A stretch of 64,000 nt of DNA from Bacteroidota bacterium (GTDB taxonomy: Bacteria > Bacteroidota > Bacteroidia > CAIKAF01): assembly GCA_016866335.1 (NCBI GenBank), contig VGMT01000001.1, forward strand, positions 62,001 to 126,000, written 5' to 3'. Below are positions 61,286 to 64,000 of the stretch, one piece after another; positions within the stretch are counted from its first letter, which is position 1; each line of letters opens with the position of its first letter. Position numbers and translations under genes: made by a program. The notes beneath the pieces were generated by a model that worked only from the letters and a program-made list of their open reading frames with translations, did not search any database and had not been told where the DNA came from.

Positions 61286-62656
61286 ATGCGTCATTTTTAT
61301 TGGTTTTGTTTTTTGTTTTTTGGGTTCGTACTTCAAGCACAGGTTAAAATTGGAAGCAACCCTCAACTGCTTAGTCCCAGTGCTGTTTTAGAATTGGAAA
61401 GCACCAACAAGGGCTTTTTTCCGCCGAGATTAACAACAGTGCAACGGGACAGCATTGCCACGCCGGGGGTACAAAATTTGGGACTGGAGGGTCTGACCAT
61501 TTACAACCTAAGCAACCATTGTTTGGAAATTTGGGTAGGTAGAATATGGAAATCCATGTGCGATGATACATGCACCGGACCACCGGCTCCCCCAGCCCAA
61601 CTTAGCGGTCCCAGTGAACCAATTGCAGGCGGACAGGCCGCCTATTCGGTTTCAAACATAGGATTAACCTATGCGCAATGGACCTTGCCCTCGAACTGGA
61701 CTTTATTGAGTGGCCAAACTACACCGACCATTTTGGTGCAGGTGGGTTCAGATACCGGCCAGGTATCGGTAAGCGACAAAAACAGCTGTGGTGTTGGGCT
61801 TGCCAGCCAAATTTCGGTAAATCCTTGCACCTATCCTGGTCAACGAAGTGGGTGCCCGGCTGTGCACCCCTCGGCCATACGACAGGCAAACCCACAGATT
61901 TCAGATGGAGTTTATTGGATACAAGCGGCAAACAACGGCCCTGCAATTCAAGCGTATTGCCGATTTAATTACCTAGATGGGGGCGATTGGGTTTTGATGT
62001 TGAAGGTATTTAATCAGGGAGATATGCCTTCGGGTAGTGTTCGCTGGACCGACACCCTATTGCACAATGCCAGCGATTTTAACTTAAATTCTGGGAACTG
62101 GTCAAAATATGCCACCTGGAACCGCTTTCCGTTCACCCGATTGGCTATGGAAATGCGTCAAGGTGGGCAATCGAAGGTTCCTCCCATTCAAATTTACAAT
62201 ACAGCCAGAACCTTTGCACAAGCCATTGCTTTGGCCGGAGGAGCCAATGCTCCCAACAATTTAAACACGACCGTTCGCTGCGATGCCACCGACCCTGCCA
62301 TACCCCCCGGAAGCAGGTATTGGAATTTGCCAATGAAGGCGGGAGCTGCATTTTCAAATGCGAATGGACAGGAACAATTTATTCAATCGTATGGAATTGG
62401 CATGTGGGCGTTTAATTCGGTTAATTCAAACAGCGGCGAAGGTTTTGCCAACACAGGTCGTGCTGGAGCTTGGATAGGCTGCCCGCTGGACGACAACAGC
62501 AACAGCTTCAATCAACCCAGCTTTGGGGGTTCTGATTCTGGTTTTGGCTTCGGAACCTCTGGGGGCAATCCAGCAAAAACAACCAGTTGTGGGTATTCCG
62601 AATGGAACCTAGGTTCATCGACCAACACCCTGCCGGGCTATGTTTGGTTGAGGTAA
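61286..62656 (+). CDS. secreted protein with PKD/Ig-like and fibrinogen-like regions, 456 aa
   Basis: Signal peptide MRHFYWFCFLFFGFVLQAQ. The start of the mature protein (VKIGSNPQLLSPSAVLELES, then GFFPPRLT) is a segment seen at the N-terminus of many Bacteroidota surface and fibre-like proteins. Residues about 100-180 are a PKD/Ig-like domain (QLSGPSEPIAGGQAAYSV). From about 190 on there is a fibrinogen-type opening (CPAVHPSAIRQANPQISDGVYWIQ ... YCRFNYLDGGDWVLMLKV) and a long glycine/asparagine-rich C-terminus ending GYVWLR. No clear T9SS tail is seen. Probably an adhesin or surface lectin. Confidence 0.8.
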   Translation: MRHFYWFCFLFFGFVLQAQVKIGSNPQLLSPSAVLELESTNKGFFPPRLTTVQRDSIATPGVQNLGLEGLTIYNLSNHCLEIWVGRIWKSMCDDTCTGPPAPPAQLSGPSEPIAGGQAAYSVSNIGLTYAQWTLPSNWTLLSGQTTPTILVQVGSDTGQVSVSDKNSCGVGLASQISVNPCTYPGQRSGCPAVHPSAIRQANPQISDGVYWIQAANNGPAIQAYCRFNYLDGGDWVLMLKVFNQGDMPSGSVRWTDTLLHNASDFNLNSGNWSKYATWNRFPFTRLAMEMRQGGQSKVPPIQIYNTARTFAQAIALAGGANAPNNLNTTVRCDATDPAIPPGSRYWNLPMKAGAAFSNANGQEQFIQSYGIGMWAFNSVNSNSGEGFANTGRAGAWIGCPLDDNSNSFNQPSFGGSDSGFGFGTSGGNPAKTTSCGYSEWNLGSSTNTLPGYVWLR

Positions 62657-62686
62657 AGGGGAATGTAAGTCGTTAAAAGCAGCATT

Positions 62687-62838
62687 GCCGCCCGCGGGCG
62701 GGATTGAACCAGGGTAGCTCGGCAAGGGCGAAGTGCCAGGCTCCGCGCGCCGCGGAGGCGACTTCAGGAGCCACCGCAAGGCCGCTGGACCTGCCACTGA
62801 GCATTGCCGACTACCGGTGAAAGCCCGATAACCCGCCC
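62687..62838 (-). repeat. structured intergenic repeat, copy G
   Basis: Minus-strand copy: left end GGGCGGGTTATCGGGCTTTCACC, core GTGGCTCCTGAAGTCGCCT, right end GGTTCAATCCCGCCCGCGG. Outer helix GGCGGG/CCCGCC replaces GCGGC/GCCGC of other copies with matched changes; inner helix GGTAGTCGGCAA pairs with TTGCCGAGCTACC over 12 bp with one bulge. Starts 16 nt after the infB stop on the same strand, between convergent genes. Confidence 0.87.
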
Positions 62839-62854
62839 ATAAAATCAGGAAAAA

Positions 62855-64000
62855 TTAGAGTTTGCGCTTTACCTCAACTTCTTCGAATGCCTCGATGATG
62901 TCGCCGATTTGAATGTCGTTGAAGCGGTCGATGGTTAGGCCGCACTCGTAGCTGGTTGCGACTTCTTTGACGTCGTCTTTGAAGCGTTTCAGGCTGCTGA
63001 GTTTGCCGGTGTGCATCACGATGCCTTCGCGGATGATGCGTACTTTGTGATTGCGTGCAATTTTTCCGTCGGTAACGTAACAGCCAGCAACGGTTCCCAC
63101 TTTGGTGATGCTAAAGACATCGCGAACCTCGACGGTGGCGGTAACTTTTTCTTCAAACTCGGGCGCAAGCATGCCTTCCATGGCCGCCTTAACCTCGTCA
63201 ATAGCCTGATAGATAATAGAATAGGTCCGAATGTCGATTTCTTCGGCTTCGGCCAATCGGCGTACCGCGGGGCTAGGCCGCACCTGGAATCCAACGATAA
63301 TGGCATCGGAAGCGGAGGCCAGCATGACATCGCTTTCGCTGATGGCGCCTACCGATTTGTGGATGATATTGACCTGAATGCTGTCGGTGCTGAGCTTTAA
63401 AAGCGAATCGGTCAGGGCTTCGGCTGAGCCATCGGTATCGGCCTTAATGATGATGTTAAGCTGTTGGAAATCTCCGATGGCAATGCGTCGGCCAATTTCG
63501 TCTAGGGTAATGTGTTTGCGTGTTCGCAGTCCTTGTTCGCGCTGCAATTGCTGGCGTTTGGTGGCAATTTCACGGGCTTCGCGCTCGTCGTCCATCACCT
63601 TAAATTTATCGCCGGCTTGAGGTGCGCCGTTCAAGCCCAAAACGCGTACCGGCATAGCTGGTCCAGCCTTTTTGATGGGCGTACCGCGTTCATTGAACAT
63701 CGCTTTCACCCTTCCGCTAAACTGACCTGCCAACACCACATCGCCCATAGACAAGCTGCCCGATTGCACCAGCAAGGTGGCTACATAACCGCGGCCTTTA
63801 TCAAGCTGAGCTTCAATAACCACGCCTTGGGCGTTTTTATCGGGGTTGGATTTCAGTTCCAACATTTCGGCTTCCAGCAAAACTTTATCGAGCAAAGCGT
63901 CGATGTTCAGGCCTTGTTTGGCTGAAATTTCTTGGCATTGGTATTTACCGCCCCAGTCTTCCACCAACAGGTTCATATTGGCAAGGGCTTCGCGGATTTT
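62855..64000 (-). CDS. infB: translation initiation factor IF-2, C-terminal part
   Basis: GTPase that brings initiator tRNA to the ribosome. Only the last 381 residues are in the window; the frame stays open to the edge. Visible: end of the G domain ([23 protein letters not shown]), domain II with [23 protein letters not shown], the domain III part [14 protein letters not shown], and the C-terminal domain with [18 protein letters not shown] and [23 protein letters not shown]. The G-domain motifs and N-terminal region lie beyond the window. Repeat copy G follows the stop by 16 nt. Confidence 0.96.
   Translation of the reverse strand, partial: KIREALANMNLLVEDWGGKYQCQEISAKQGLNIDALLDKVLLEAEMLELKSNPDKNAQGVVIEAQLDKGRGYVATLLVQSGSLSMGDVVLAGQFSGRVKAMFNERGTPIKKAGPAMPVRVLGLNGAPQAGDKFKVMDDEREAREIATKRQQLQREQGLRTRKHITLDEIGRRIAIGDFQQLNIIIKADTDGSAEALTDSLLKLSTDSIQVNIIHKSVGAISESDVMLASASDAIIVGFQVRPSPAVRRLAEAEEIDIRTYSIIYQAIDEVKAAMEGMLAPEFEEKVTATVEVRDVFSITKVGTVAGCYVTDGKIARNHKVRIIREGIVMHTGKLSSLKRFKDDVKEVATSYECGLTIDRFNDIQIGDIIEAFEEVEVKRKL

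Noticed and set aside
13589-62838. Group II intron, IS element or tRNA-derived explanation for the structured repeats
   Set aside because: No reverse transcriptase or transposase, no GUGYG 5' end or domain V, no terminal target duplication seen, and the TTCAATC segment alone is too little to call a tRNA.

Overview
The window is a stretch of ordinary chromosome from a free-living or environmental Bacteroidota, probably near Flavobacteriales. Several things point there: secreted proteins with type IX secretion (T9SS) C-terminal sorting domains, a short primary sigma factor of about 286 residues, type III glutamine synthetase, the archaeal/eukaryote-like ProS, the long FabI, the RpoZ/CoaBC/DUF4835 neighbourhood, and promoters of the phylum's TTG-N19/20-TAnnTTTG type with few clear Shine-Dalgarno sites. 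I see no phage, transposase, CRISPR array or resistance island. The species cannot be named from what is visible.

Layout. 1-2.3 kb: end of clpC and a small lipoprotein. 2.3-8.8 kb (minus): one long run bamD-rpoZ-coaBC-DUF4835-recN-fabI-lipoprotein, closed by a terminator. 8.9-13.5 kb: a serine-palmitoyltransferase-like enzyme, uvrB, a TPR protein and trxA. 14.3-21.8 kb: a T9SS cargo protein, surE-membrane protein-lpxB (minus), a secreted protein coupled to adenine deaminase, and a lipoprotein. 21.9-30 kb: a giant T9SS beta-propeller protein, folP, DUF1599, clpS, nfeD-floA and a Nudix hydrolase. 30-30.9 kb: a gene-free block with an 87-bp tandem repeat. 30.9-35.4 kb (minus): LptF/G-type permease, glycosyltransferase, rhomboid protease and class IV aminotransferase, translationally overlapped. 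35.6-41.6 kb: tRNA(CAT), glnN, gpsA and a VWA T9SS protein. 41.9-46.4 kb (minus): MazG-like, M61 peptidase, LON-domain protein and an alanine/saccharopine dehydrogenase-like enzyme. 46.5-64 kb: rpoD, rpe, engB, a hydrolase, a three-domain sugar-nucleotide enzyme with a methyltransferase, MORN protein-mnmA, sucC, a FadL-type porin with a W-rich lipoprotein, proS-hypothetical-rnhB, a fibrinogen-like secreted protein, and the 3' part of infB.

The most interesting thing is not a gene. Seven intergenic copies of a GC-rich element of about 150 bp (13.6, 15.2, 17.6, 35.8, 41.6, 45.1 and 62.7 kb) share conserved ends and a conserved 17-19 nt core. The arms flanking the core differ in sequence between copies yet remain complementary, which is the signature of a conserved folded RNA or single-stranded DNA. 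Six of the seven lie just 3' of a gene on the same strand. I do not recognise the family.

A second pattern: at least eight genes have a -7 box (TAnnTTTG or close) ending exactly 4 nt before the start codon, which predicts leaderless or nearly leaderless mRNAs. A third: GC skew on the given strand appears to reverse between about 10 kb and 45 kb, as if that segment had been inverted. One edge falls at a copy of the repeat.
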